Positions 48,301 to 64,000 of a DNA stretch of 64,000 nt are shown here, piece after piece. The notes below the pieces were generated by a model that worked only from the letters and a program-made list of their open reading frames with translations, was not told where the DNA came from and ran no database searches. Positions within the stretch are counted from its first letter, which is position 1, and every line of letters begins with the position of its first letter. The position numbers were made by a program, and so were the translations under genes. Where the stretch lies: assembly GCA_017590115.1 (NCBI GenBank), contig JAGGNK010013559.1, positions 876,933-940,932 on the forward strand, in the 5' to 3' direction. This DNA comes from Montifringilla adamsi (Eukaryota; Chordata; Aves; Passeriformes; Passeridae).

Positions 48301-51300
48301 GGTGAAAGTCCCCAGTGGTTAAACTTCCTCTTCTCTGCACTTGGCCAGGAGCCGTGTCTGGGCCGAGCCCTGCCTGATCGAGGCTGCCAAGAAGGAGTAC
48401 GACGGAGTGATTGAGGAGTTCCTGGTGGTTGGAGAGAAACTCTTTGGCCCTTATGTTTGGGGCAGGTATGGCTGGAAGGTTCCTGAAGGACCTGGTTCCT
48501 CAGGGACAGGGAGAGAGTTTCCTTCTCTCCCCAGCCCTGTCTTCAGGAGGAGCGGGGTCTGAGCCCAGCCTTCCCTGGCAGGTACGACATCCTGTTCATG
48601 CCGCCCTCCTTCCCCTTTGGTGGCATGGAGAACCCCTGCCTCACCTTCGTCACGCCGTGCCTGCTGGCCGGGGACCGCTCCCTGGTGGACGTCATCATCC
48701 ACGAGATCTCCCACAGCTGGTTTGGCAACTTGGTCACCAATGCCACGTGGGGCGAGTTCTGGCTGAACGAGGGCTTCACCATGTACGCCCAGAGGCGCAT
48801 CTCCACCGAGGTCTATGGTGCGTGGCCGTGCCTGGCTGTGGGCTGCTGAGCCCTGTGTGGCTCTGGGCTCTGTCCCACAGCCCAGTGCCTCCCTCTGAGT
48901 GCCAGTGGGGATGGAGCCTGCGCTGCATCTCAGAAGAGATGAAGGGCAGCAGCTGCAAGGCCTTGTGGGGTTCTGTAAACTGAAAAAAGAGTTGGTTTAG
49001 ATTAGATATTGTGACTTTGGGGAGGCACTGGCACAGGTGGCCCAGAGAAGCTTTGGCTGCCCCATCCCTGGAAGTGTCCAAGGCCAGGTTGGAAGGGCCT
49101 TGGAGCCATGTGGTCTGGTGGAAGGTGTCCCTGCCCATGGCAGAGGATGGAACAAGATGATCTTTAATGTCCCTTCCAGCCCAAACCAGTCTGTGATTTC
49201 TGGTAGCCTTTGCTCTGAGATGGACACTTCTCTGCACCCCCTGCCAGCAATGTGGGCACTGTGTCCTTGCCTCACCTTCCTCATCCTCCTGCAGCTCCCA
49301 TGTGGAGCTGATACCAGCTGTCCTGAGCTCCCCCCAGGACACACAGTCCTGTCCAGAAGCTCGTATTCTCCCGGCACGATTTGCTGTATCCACATGAATT
49401 TAAGTGGCTTGAAAAATCTCTCACTGCCTGTGGCTGGGCTGCCCCGTGCCCCTCTGCAGCTCTGCCATCCCAACTCCACATGTACGGGTCTCCTGCTCTC
49501 CCAGCTCGTGCACTGACGGTGTTCCTCTCCCGTCGCAGCGCCCGCTGTGCCCGCAGTGCGCAGGGGTCTGGCCGGGCTCCCCGAACGCCTCCGCTTGTCT
49601 CTGCCCAGGTTTGCCCTACACCTGCCTGGAGGCTGCCACGGGAAGGGCCCTCCTGCGCCAGCACATGGACGCCACGGGGGAGGACCATCCCCTCAACAAG
49701 CTGCGGGTGGTGATCGAGCCAGGTCTGTGGGGTGTCCCTGGGTGTCCCTGGGCTCCGGGGGAGCGGGACAGAGACAGGTGGGCTGGGGGGGCCGGGCTGT
49801 TCCGTGGCTGGCAATAACACCAGCATGGGTGATGGGACCTGGGAGAGATGATGGCTGCAGGAGTGGAGGGGGATAGGCTGTGCCCAGCACAGATGGGGGA
49901 ATCTCGGTGCATGTGAGGGCTGTGTTGTTTTGCAGGTGGGCAGAAGATTTCTGATGGTTTTGCCTTTTTCTAGGTGTCAATCCAGATGACACATACAATG
50001 AAACACCCTATGAGAAGGGGTACTGCTTCGTTAGCTACCTGGCCCATCTTGTGGGCAACCAGAGCAAGTTTGATGCCTTCCTCCAGGTGGGTGTGAGCTG
50101 CAGAGTCAAAATGCCACGGCAGGAGGCCAAGGCACAGCAGGACCCTGGGAAGGACAGGCTGAGAGGGTGGCTGGGGAGAGGAAGAAGAGGTGGGAAACGG
50201 GAATGTGAGTAGGGGAATAAGATGAAGGCAGAGACTAGCCTCGTGCTTGCAGCAGGTGCTGGGAGTGTTGAGGGGTATCCCTGGGGATGCAGGGGCTGGG
50301 AGCCCCAGGAGGGAACAGGGGCTGGAATGGGTTCCCCAGTGAGGTGGAGCACAGAGAGGACTGGGCAGCACTGTGGAGTGAGAGTGTCTGGCATCAGCCC
50401 CATCCATCCCACAGGCCTACGTGAACCGGTTCAAGTTCCAGAGCATCACTGCAGACGACACCCTCGAGTTCTTCCTGGAGTACTTCCCGGAGCTGAAGGA
50501 GAAAGGCGTGGACTCCATCCCAGGTCAGCGCAGCGCCATCCTGGCCAGGGAACAGGGGCTGCCACTTTTCAGCCCCACTCCCGCGGGTGTCAGAGCAGCC
50601 CATGTCCCCCGGAGCCTTTGCACGTTGGTTTGTGTGTTTTACTGGAGATGCTGTTGCTGCCAGCCCAGCTCTGTCGGAGCAGGCATGGTGGCACTCGCCA
50701 GCTGGGATCAGGCCCAGGCTTGGGCATGTGCCAGCTCAGCTTGATTTTTTTCCATTCAAACCCAGTTCCTGCTCTGCACTTGGGTGCTGTTTCATGGGGT
50801 GTCCGTGACTCAGCCTGGTGAGTCTGGTTGAGCACTGGGATCAGGCCCAGCCAGCACTCTGGGCTTGGCCCAGCCTTGCTGGAGATCCAGGCTTGGCAGG
50901 AGCTTTCCCTGCTGGATCTCATCCCGCTGGTGGCGCTGGGGCCAGTACCCACAAGCACACCCTGAGCCCATGTGTCCGATGGCCTCACACCATCAGTTTG
51001 TGGTGGTCACCATCCTCGGGCAGGTTTGGTGGCACTGGGAGAAGGTGGGGAGGTCTGGGCAGCAGCAGCTGGTGTGGGGCTCAGGGCTCTGTTCCCAGCT
51101 CTCCCTCCTGCCTCACTGCAGGGTTTGAATTTGACCGCTGGCTGAACACGCCGGGCTGGCCGCCCTACCTGCCTGACCTGTCGCCGGGGCAGCAGCTGAT
51201 GAGGCCAGCAGAGGAGCTGGCAGAGCTCTGGGCAGCTGACAGCTTGAACATGGAGGCGATCGAAGCCGTGGACATCATGGGCTGGAGGACGTACCAGCTG

Positions 51301-53252
51301 GTCTATTTCCTGGATCAGGTCCTGCAGAAGTCCCCTCTGCCTGAAGGTGAGTGCCAGGGTACTCCCCGGGCTCTGGTGCCCAGAGGAGACACAGGGTGAT
51401 GTGCCCAAGTCCAGCCAGGTGGCCGGGGATGTGAGGGCACATGGGGGGACACTCGGGTGTGTGGCCATCAGCCCCTCTCCAACTGCTCTCTAGGTCCTGG
51501 TTCCAGGGAAGCCTTGGTTGGTGTGGTGGAGGATGGAGGGCCAGGGGAAGCATGTCCGTGGATTTATGGGGACATGTGCAGTCCTGCTGTCCCCAGGCTG
51601 GCTCTGCTGGGCTGTGTCCCCATGTCACTGCAACTCTCCTTGCCCTCTTTGCTGAGGAATCTCCCCCCACTTTGTGTTGGCACCCCAAGCCACCAGCACA
51701 TGGCCCTGCAGGGCTGCCCAGCCTGGGAGGCACAACAAGGGCACCGACCTGCCCAGAGCCAGCAAGTGCCTGGGGTGCTCCAGAGCTGGGGGTGGGGGGC
51801 ACTTGGGCAGGGGCCAGGGCTGACCCGAGGCTGGGAGGATCCCAGAGAATTTGCAGCACAGCTGGGATGGACTGACAGGGTTCCCTGGGAGCAGGGGCTG
51901 GGAGATGGGTCAGAACCCCGTGGGGATGGTGACCACTCCCCTCTCACAGGAAATGTGAAAAGGCTGAGCAAGACGTACCCCAAGATCTCCAAGGCCCAGA
52001 ACGCTGAGCTGCGACTGCGCTGGTGCCAGATTGTCCTCAAGAACAACCTGGAGGCTGAGTACAGCAAAGTCAAGGACTTCCTGCACAGCCAGGTTTGTTC
52101 CTGGGCACTGGTGGCAGGGCCCAGCAGCATGCAAGTGGGGAGAGAAGGGCACAGGTCACGGGTCTTTCAGTGCCAGAGGGACAGGGGTTGGCTCTTGCTT
52201 TTGATAATTCCACAGGATGGTTTGGGTTGGAAGGGACCTTAAAGCTCATCTTATTCCACCCCGTGCCACGGCCAGAGACACCTACCACTAGACCAGGTTG
52301 CTCCAAGCCCCATCCAGCCTGGCCTTAGACGCTTCCAGGGCTGTGCCAGGGGCTCACCAACGTCACAGGGAAGAATTTCTTGTCAATATCCCATCTAACC
52401 CTGCCCTCTGGCAGTGGGAAGCCATTCCCCCTTGTCCTGTCACTCCAAACTCCCTCTTCAGCTCTCTTGGCACTGGAAGGTACTCTAAGGTCTTCCTGGA
52501 GCTTTCTCTTCTCCAGGTGAACACCCCCAGCTCTCCCAGCCTGGCCCCAGAGCAGAGGGGCTCCAGCCCTGGAGCAGTTCCATAGACTCCTCTGGACCTG
52601 CTCTGTCCATGTGTGTCTTGTGCTGGAGACTCCAGAGCTGGATGTAGTGCTCCAGTGTTGGGGTCTTCTGAGAGGGCAGAATTTCCCCCTCAGCTGCCCA
52701 CACTGCCGGGGATGAGCCTGGGACACAGCTGGCTTTCCAGGCTGGGAGAGCACCTGGCCAGGTCACACCCAGTTTGTCACCCAAGTCCTTCTCTGAAGGG
52801 CTGCTCTCCATCCCTCCCTCCATCCTGTCCTGACCCAGGTGCAGGACCCTGCACTTGGCCTTGTTGAACTTCATGAGCTTCTCAGGGTCTGCTCCTTCTC
52901 CAAGGTTCAGGTGCTCTCCCCCCTCCAGGTGCTGCGGTGCCAAGGGCTGCCCACGGCAACGTTCCCCACCGTGTCCCATTTGCCATGTGCCCTGCGCCTG
53001 GCTAAGAGCAGGGCTGGGGGACGGGGGCGATGGGGGCGTCCCCGCTGGGCCGGGGCGGAGCCGGGGCCGTCACTGCTGTCTCCACAGGGCAAGCAGAAGT
53101 ACACGCTGCCGCTGTACCGCGCCATGTGGGGCGGCTCCGAGGCCGCGCGGGCCCTGGCCATGGAGACCTTCTCTGCTACGGCCCCGCAGCTCCACGTCAA
53201 CGTGCAGAACTACGTCAAGAAGATCCTGGGCTTGGCAGCGGCTGAGGCCTGA
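45060..53252 (+). CDS. RNPEP: RNPEP, aminopeptidase B (gene span, N-terminus unresolved)
   Basis: The gene encodes arginyl aminopeptidase (aminopeptidase B), an M1 zinc exopeptidase that removes N-terminal Arg/Lys from peptides, secreted and in the secretory pathway. Recognisable coding exons: 45,321-45,539 (5' end uncertain), 45,885-46,025, 47,656-47,804, 48,349-48,465, 48,582-48,817, 49,609-49,722, 49,974-50,086, 50,415-50,523, 51,122-51,346, 51,950-52,092 and 53,088-53,252. All ten introns are GT-AG with matching phases, and the joined exons give 576 residues with no stop. The exopeptidase motif GGMEN, the zinc site HEISH-18 residues-E and the catalytic Tyr region NETPYEKG are intact. Human RNPEP has about 650 residues in 11 exons, so about 75 N-terminal residues are missing. 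An in-frame ATG at 45,060 exists but runs through a tandem repeat. Sequence identity favours RNPEP over the paralogue RNPEPL1. Confidence 0.95.
45321..45539 (+). CDS. RNPEP: RNPEP exon 1, recognisable part
   Basis: Reading from [13 protein letters not shown] it passes [20 protein letters not shown] and ends [10 protein letters not shown], matching the end of mammalian exon 1 (QPFSHYGQAL ... GEGPG). The donor is GGGCCCGGG/GTGAGC, phase 0. Upstream the frame stays open but enters a Pro-rich GGATCC tandem repeat with no similarity to the expected N-terminus (the SNFRAFELLHLHLDL region of mammals is absent), so the true exon start and initiator codon cannot be set. Confidence 0.85.
45885..46025 (+). 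CDS. RNPEP: RNPEP exon 2
   Basis: This exon has 47 codons, phase 0 on both sides, acceptor CCCTCCCCAG and donor GTGAAG/GTAAGT. It reads [20 protein letters not shown], then [21 protein letters not shown], part of the N-terminal beta domain of the M1 family that contributes to substrate binding (PCFDTP is the M1 substrate-pocket segment). Confidence 0.95.
46105..46570 (+). mobile_element. CR1 LINE fragment in RNPEP intron 2
   Basis: The sense CR1 tail includes AAAGGGGCTCCAGGAGAGCT, TGGGATATTGGGAAGGAATT and AGTGTCCAAGGCCAGGTTGG, ending near TTTAATGTCCCTTCCGGCTT. Confidence 0.92.
47656..47804 (+). CDS. RNPEP: RNPEP exon 3
   Basis: This is a 149-base exon, phase 0 in and phase 2 out. It encodes [20 protein letters not shown] and [20 protein letters not shown], a strongly conserved M1 N-domain segment. 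The polypyrimidine tract of its acceptor is weak (ATCCACATGGTCAG), but phase and homology are unambiguous. Confidence 0.94.
48349..48465 (+). CDS. RNPEP: RNPEP exon 4
   Basis: This is a 117-base exon with acceptor CACTTGGCCAG and donor GGGGCAG/GTATGG. It encodes [20 protein letters not shown] and [11 protein letters not shown], which lead into the catalytic domain. Confidence 0.95.
48582..48817 (+). CDS. RNPEP: RNPEP exon 5, catalytic zinc site
   Basis: This 236-base exon carries the active site. GGMEN (48,619-48,633) is the exopeptidase motif that anchors the substrate amino terminus. HEISH (48,700-48,714) supplies two zinc-binding histidines and the general-base glutamate. The third zinc ligand, Glu of LNEGF (48,769-48,771), follows after exactly 18 residues. 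All key residues are intact, so the enzyme should be active if its N-terminus is whole. The acceptor is TTCCCTGGCAG and the donor GTCTATG/GTGCGT. Confidence 0.97.
48995..49202 (+). mobile_element. CR1 LINE fragment in RNPEP intron 5
   Basis: The sense CR1 tail includes GGGAGGCACTGGCACAGGTG, GGAAGTGTCCAAGGCCAGGT and CCCAAACCAGTCTGTGATTT. Confidence 0.92.
49609..49722 (+). CDS. RNPEP: RNPEP exon 6
   Basis: The 114-base exon encodes [20 protein letters not shown] and [13 protein letters not shown]. The acceptor is GTCTCTGCCCAG and the donor GAGCCAG/GTCTGT. Confidence 0.95.
49974..50086 (+). CDS. RNPEP: RNPEP exon 7
   Basis: The 113-base exon encodes [20 protein letters not shown] and the following [17 protein letters not shown]. 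The Tyr of PYEKG is the transition-state-stabilising tyrosine of M1 peptidases. The acceptor is GCCTTTTTCTAG and the donor CTCCAG/GTGGGT. Confidence 0.95.
50415..50523 (+). CDS. RNPEP: RNPEP exon 8
   Basis: The 109-base exon encodes [20 protein letters not shown] and [16 protein letters not shown]. The acceptor is CATCCCACAG and the donor ATCCCAG/GTCAGC. Confidence 0.95.
51122..51346 (+). CDS. RNPEP: RNPEP exon 9
   Basis: The 225-base exon encodes [20 protein letters not shown], then [20 protein letters not shown] and [27 protein letters not shown] marks the end of the catalytic domain and the entry into the leukotriene-A4-hydrolase-type C-terminal helical domain. The acceptor is CTGCCTCACTGCAG and the donor CTGAAG/GTGAGT. 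Confidence 0.96.
51950..52092 (+). CDS. RNPEP: RNPEP exon 10
   Basis: The 143-base exon encodes [20 protein letters not shown] and [20 protein letters not shown] in the C-terminal helical repeat domain. The acceptor is CCCCTCTCACAG; the donor CAGCCAG/GTTTGT is acceptable. Confidence 0.95.
52208..52925 (-). mobile_element. CR1 LINE, longest copy, with remnant of the reverse transcriptase C-terminus
   Basis: This is an antisense copy in the last RNPEP intron, beginning CACAGGATGGTTTGGGTTGG and running over 700 bases. On the minus strand, 52,485-52,979 keeps an open frame with [15 protein letters not shown] and SSPSEKDLG, the signature just after the CR1 reverse transcriptase. It is truncated 5', so inactive. 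Confidence 0.93.
53088..53252 (+). CDS. RNPEP: RNPEP exon 11 with stop codon
   Basis: The exon has 54 codons plus TGA. It encodes [20 protein letters not shown] and the end [17 protein letters not shown]. The last few residues differ from the mammalian tail, as is usual for this enzyme. The acceptor is TGCTGTCTCCACAG. Confidence 0.96.
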   Translation, partial: GKQKYTLPLYRAMWGGSEAARALAMETFSATAPQLHVNVQNYVKKILGLAAAEA

Positions 53253-53326
53253 GGCAGCCTGGGCTCTGCCCCCTCCGCCGGTGTTCCTGCTGGCAGGACC
53301 TCAGTGCCTCCCTCTCACATTTCCTT

Positions 53327-53332
53327 ATTAAA
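53327..53332 (+). terminator. RNPEP: RNPEP poly(A) signal ATTAAA
   Basis: ATTAAA lies 75 bases after the RNPEP stop and is followed by a T-rich stretch (GTGTTATTTTTTCTC), a standard downstream element. The predicted 3' UTR is therefore only about 100 bases. Confidence 0.8.
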
Positions 53333-53820
53333 ATGTGTTATTTTTTCTCATTGTTCTTCCTGTTCCCAGTGAGCCACGGGCCACCTTAGAGTGACTCCCT
53401 GCCCCGATGCCAGCCCTGCTCTGGGCACTTGGGGTGCTGCTGGCTTCTCCTGGTGCTGGCACTGGAGGGATGGGCTTGGCCTTAGTGCCTGCAGGGCTGC
53501 AGCTCCTGGCCCTGATCCACACTGCTCCTTGCTAGGCTCCTGCCCAGATGCCAGAGCTGGGACAGTGGGGACATGGGGAGCTGGTGCAGTGTGGCAAAGC
53601 TGGGACCTCCTGGCTCCAGTGCCCTGAGCTGCTGCTCCACCGGAGTTGGGGATTGCTTCTCTACCTTGCTTTTTGCCATCATGCTGGGGCTCACATTGAA
53701 TTGGAGGAAAGGGGTGCTCCTGCTCTCCCACCAGCAGTCCCAAGGGCTTTAAAGAGCCAGGGGGGCCTGCACGTGGCAGAGACTGTAGAAATAATACAAA
53801 GCTGGACAGCCACAATGTTC

Positions 53821-53826
53821 TTTATT
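53821..53826 (-). terminator. LZTR1: Distal LZTR1 poly(A) signal candidate
   Basis: AATAAA on the minus strand lies 2.06 kb beyond the LZTR1 stop. It would give a 3' UTR of about 2 kb ending roughly 0.5 kb from the RNPEP poly(A) site of the converging gene. A nearer AATAAA at 55,215-55,220 could give a 0.7 kb UTR; I cannot tell which is used. Confidence 0.55.
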
Positions 53827-55214
53827 CCTTATCAAATGCAGGGATATAACTGTGCGTATTCCAGTACAGAACTGCCCAAGGCTGTGGGAACACAAGTAAC
53901 CTGAGAGCCTGCTGGCCATAATGATAACAAGGTGGTGATAACAAGAGCACCTAACTGCCCTGGGAAGCTCATGTGTACTGCACAGTCTGTGTGTGGCCTC
54001 TACAACACCTCCCATCCTGCGATCTCCTGGGAGACTCGGGGGTGTCCTCTCAGAGAGGTGCACTGTCCTGGCACTTGCACAACAGCAGCCCAGAGGCCAA
54101 TCTCAATGGGCTCAAGTGTTCACAGTAAATCTCTGACCCAGCACTGTGGTCCCTACAGCCATGACTGAGCCCAAAGCCCTCCCAGAGCCAAGATCGGTCA
54201 GAGGGTGTGGAGGTTGTGCATTTCCTCACAAGTGGGCTCAGGATTTAAAGAGGGCTGGTTATGGCATGTTCAGCCTGAGAGAATGAGGCTTCCCTGGGCA
54301 ATGGGTGTCCTCTAGTGGATCAGCATTACTGGAAATAGACTGTAGTGTTGCAAGTTGCAGTGTAGAACCTTTCTCCAGCTGCCTGCCCGGTTTCCCAGGG
54401 AACACAGAGCCTGTCAGTACAATTATCATGACCTCTGGTAAGAGACTCCACTATCTATGAGGCATCTGGAAACAATCCCTCTGGTTTAAAAGGTGCCCTT
54501 GGCTCTCAGAAGCACTTGTCACCTCTGGTCTGACTCACCTGAGCAGGCCACCAGGGAGACAGACAGGGTGGTCCCTAGAGCAGTTCCCTTGGATTAAATC
54601 CATAAGGTGTTCCCCATTGCCCAGACTGCAATCCTCTTGGCACGTGCAGGTGTGTCAGGCTGTGGGATGCTGACAAGGAGCTCACAACTGCTGCTCCAGG
54701 AACACCTCGCTGAATGAAAATCATGGCTGCATGGGTGGGAGTGTGAGGGCTGGGAGCTGCATGTCTCGACAGGGATCCTGCACCACTCCAGCTTCAAAGC
54801 AGAGAGCAGCCCCTGCAGTTGGAGCAGGACAAGGTTTTGATTCCCAGCTTGTCACTCCCTCCCAGGGCAGCCCCAAGGGCTCTGGGCAGGGCTGGGACAG
54901 TTCCACCACCAGACACTTCACCAACACCATCCAGCTGTGAGGAGAAGTGGGAAGCATCCAGCACAGAGCGGGGGGCTGCAAGGGGAGGGAACAACAGCTG
55001 CTCCTGCACGGGCTGGGAATGGCATTCTGCCTTCATTCACCTTCCTGCAAAGGCAAGGGCTCACAGAGACACTTCAATATAAAATTAGTAACAAGATGTA
55101 ACACACTTATTTTTAACAACGTGACCTTCATCAAGCGCAGAACGTTTTTTGCTTAATTTTTTTCCAGAATGAAATCCAAGTCAATCATGAAATGCTAGGA
55201 GAAGATGTTAATTC

Positions 55215-55220
55215 TTTATT
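55215..55220 (-). terminator. LZTR1: Proximal LZTR1 poly(A) signal candidate
   Basis: AATAAA on the minus strand lies about 0.66 kb after the LZTR1 stop, in an AT-rich stretch (55.08-55.26 kb). Confidence 0.45.
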
Positions 55221-55883
55221 AATAAATAGATTTGGAAAGGCTTAGCAAGACAGGATTAATGGATTTGATGGTCAGAGGGGACTGCTGTAATCTTCCAGTC
55301 TGACCTGCTGCAGAGCATAGGTCTGGATTCCTGCAGCCCACCAATCCAGGCAGCTGCACAGGGGTTTATCTGTTAATCCACACCATGGAGTCTCTGAAAA
55401 GTCACTACATTCTGGTCCAAGGGCCAGTCTCCCTGTGAACACCACGCGCTCTTGTTCCCAGTTTCATTCTGACTTCCCCTTTACAGCCCTCGGGCTGGGT
55501 CAGCTGAAGCTCTTTAAATAGTATTCTTTAAATACTGTGTTTCAAAGGATTAGTGACTCTTACTCATGACTGCTTGATTTTACAGTATGAAAGTAATAAT
55601 GGGCTTGATTATAAACTTAGTAACTCCCCAAACCATGTGGAATTAATTCAGGCCTGAAATGATTTCAAGTCTACATTTGGGTAACAAATGTAACAAAGTC
55701 CAAATGCTGCACAAAGGTACAAACCCAGCAAATCCAGGGAGAGCACCTCAGCTGTCCCTGCTCCTCCAGGGCTGCTGTAGTGTGCAGACACTGAGCTACT
55801 CCATACACAACAGTAAACCAGAGCCAGCTCTGAAGTGCCAGTGTTTTTCAGGAACAAATGAGAAGGTGGTTTCCCAGGGCATG

Positions 55884-62608
<6,725 letters not shown>

Positions 62609-64000
62609 CTTAAAAATACACCAATATTAATTAAGAAATTTGCGGTTTATTGTTTGAAGTCATCTTAGAGCATCCCAGAAATCTCACATGTTGCATATGC
62701 CATCAACCATCCTTTCCTTTGAACCTCCACATGGATCCTGCAGCTGGAACTATCCAACACTGATATCCTTATCCTTCCTAAATGGCCATTTAGGCTCCTC
62801 CTTGAACAGAAAATTCAGGACAATCGAAGCATCTAGAAAAATTTGACTAGAAATATTAACAAGGAAGAGATTAATTGCCCACTGAGCTGCTCCAAAGCTT
62901 TCTAAAACAGGAATCTCAGGAGATACTGAAAACTTCACGGAGATAATGAAGATTAGTTGCTACCTCATAATAACTTTTAACATAATTAGACACCAAAAGT
63001 TAATTAAAAGGGTGAAGAGATCTTAACTCTCGACACTCTCCATCGAGAGTCCAAAGAGCTTACAGGATTCCTTGGGTGGGTTTTGCCTGAACCTTTTCCA
63101 TAAATGCAGCAAACAGTTCAAGAGCTCTGGAAGGTCTTGTGGAATAAACTTCTTACAAAAATCAGTGTGGTGAAAAGGTGAATAATGAACCAGACCTAAT
63201 GCTAAACAGTTAGAGACCAAACAAAGGCACTTCATTTCCCAGTATGAACCAAGGCTTCCCCTCATTCCACTTTTATAAGCAATAAATACCATCTACACCA
63301 GCTCACCATAAGGTGCATACAAGTTCACCTAAAGAATCGTTACTACTGTCTGTTTCTGGCAGTGTATTCCACCTGGGATCCAAAGGTATCTGTCAGGACT
63401 CACCTGTGAAACAGTTTAAATCATGACTGGGATGCCAGAAGGAACAGTTTTCGACAGAGGACCCACCCACGAGGACTAATGAGCAGCTGAGCAGACAGGA
63501 TGAGACTCAGCTCAGGGTGATCCTGCCTGACTGGAGCCATGTGCAAGAGCCCCTGTCACTCCAGAGGTAGCCAGGGCAGGTGGGGCACACCAGATCCACC
63601 AGTGCTTGAGCTTCTGGGCTGCTGATGGCACCATGCACCAAAGGCTGTGCTGGCATTTACACACTTGCTGCTGGCCCTGCTGCTTCCTCCTGGAGGCAGC
63701 TCCTCTCCCAAACCCAGTGCACACAGTGTCTGAGGAAGTGCTGGTGCATACTGGTTTCTGCAGCCTCACTGTGCCTGCAGCCCCCAGCGATACGGTCACT
63801 GGTGTGCACAGGCTGAGCATCACCAGCAAGTACTGCACACTCCTGCTCTGGGACTAGGGGCAGGAGCTGCTTCCCTGCAGCTTCAGAAGCAGTGTCTCTG
63901 GGCATTGCTCTGGGATCAGCACAGCCAGCACCTCTTGGGCTGCAGCCAGGGATCAACTCTACCCTGATTGTGACCAAACACCCAAAAGCCTCTCACCCAC

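Larger units (their letters stand above)
53333..55883. other. Convergent 3' region between RNPEP and LZTR1
   Basis: This is presumed LZTR1 3' UTR (right part) and the short spacer to the RNPEP end. No further coding exon is recognisable. The 55.08-55.26 kb stretch is AT-rich and looks like ordinary 3' UTR. No CR1 was seen here. Confidence 0.6.

Noticed and set aside
52485..52979. 164-codon minus-strand frame resembling a protein
   Set aside because: It is the degraded end of the CR1 reverse transcriptase frame, not a host gene.
45060..53252. Assignment to the paralogue RNPEPL1
   Set aside because: The 11-exon pattern and residues such as [20 protein letters not shown] and [15 protein letters not shown] match RNPEP more closely.
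63023..63292. Minus-strand frame considered as the next upstream LZTR1 exon
   Set aside because: No similarity to Kelch, BTB or BACK sequence and no fitting donor in phase 0.

Overview
The window looks like a piece of a bird genome. It is GC-rich with short introns on its right side and carries at least nine CR1 LINE fragments, the typical avian retroposon. No LTR element, SINE, rRNA or tRNA was recognised. The combination of NAV1 and RNPEP points to a gene-dense microchromosome (from memory, the counterpart of human 1q32.1 and chicken chromosome 26). The genes are spliced, so most long open frames here are shadows or chance frames in GC-rich DNA. All exon calls below rest on homology recognised by eye plus splice sites and reading phases that I checked base by base.

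Layout. (1) 1-30.7 kb holds the 5' part of NAV1 (neuron navigator 1) on the minus strand: the second coding exon at 100-202, a 26.7 kb first intron, and the canonical first coding exon at 26,923-27,595 inside a CpG island that contains a 21-base assembly gap. Upstream of the canonical start are two further exons (29,573-29,673 and 30,060-30,671). They encode the navigator segment that NAV2 and NAV3 carry just before this point, and they splice in phase onto the 100-202 exon while skipping the canonical first exon. (2) 30.7-45 kb has no gene I can support. It holds several minisatellites, two CR1 pieces and three GC/CpG-rich blocks. (3) 45.3-53.3 kb holds RNPEP (aminopeptidase B) on the plus strand, complete from its GEGPG/VCWL region to the stop codon in 11 exons. 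The N-terminal part of exon 1 is replaced by, or lost in, a degenerate GGATCC-rich tandem repeat. (4) 53.8-62.6 kb holds the last six coding exons of LZTR1 on the minus strand (second BTB/BACK module and stop), tail-to-tail with RNPEP; the rest of LZTR1 runs off the right edge.

The three genes share no pathway: NAV1 is a microtubule plus-end protein of migrating neurons, RNPEP a zinc exopeptidase, and LZTR1 a CUL3 adaptor for RAS-family GTPases. The points worth a second look are the two-promoter structure of NAV1, the damaged or mis-assembled RNPEP exon 1, the unexpected RNPEP-LZTR1 linkage, and an RFX X-box block upstream of the NAV1 CpG island. I found no prokaryotic-style system, CRISPR array or novel enzyme cluster.
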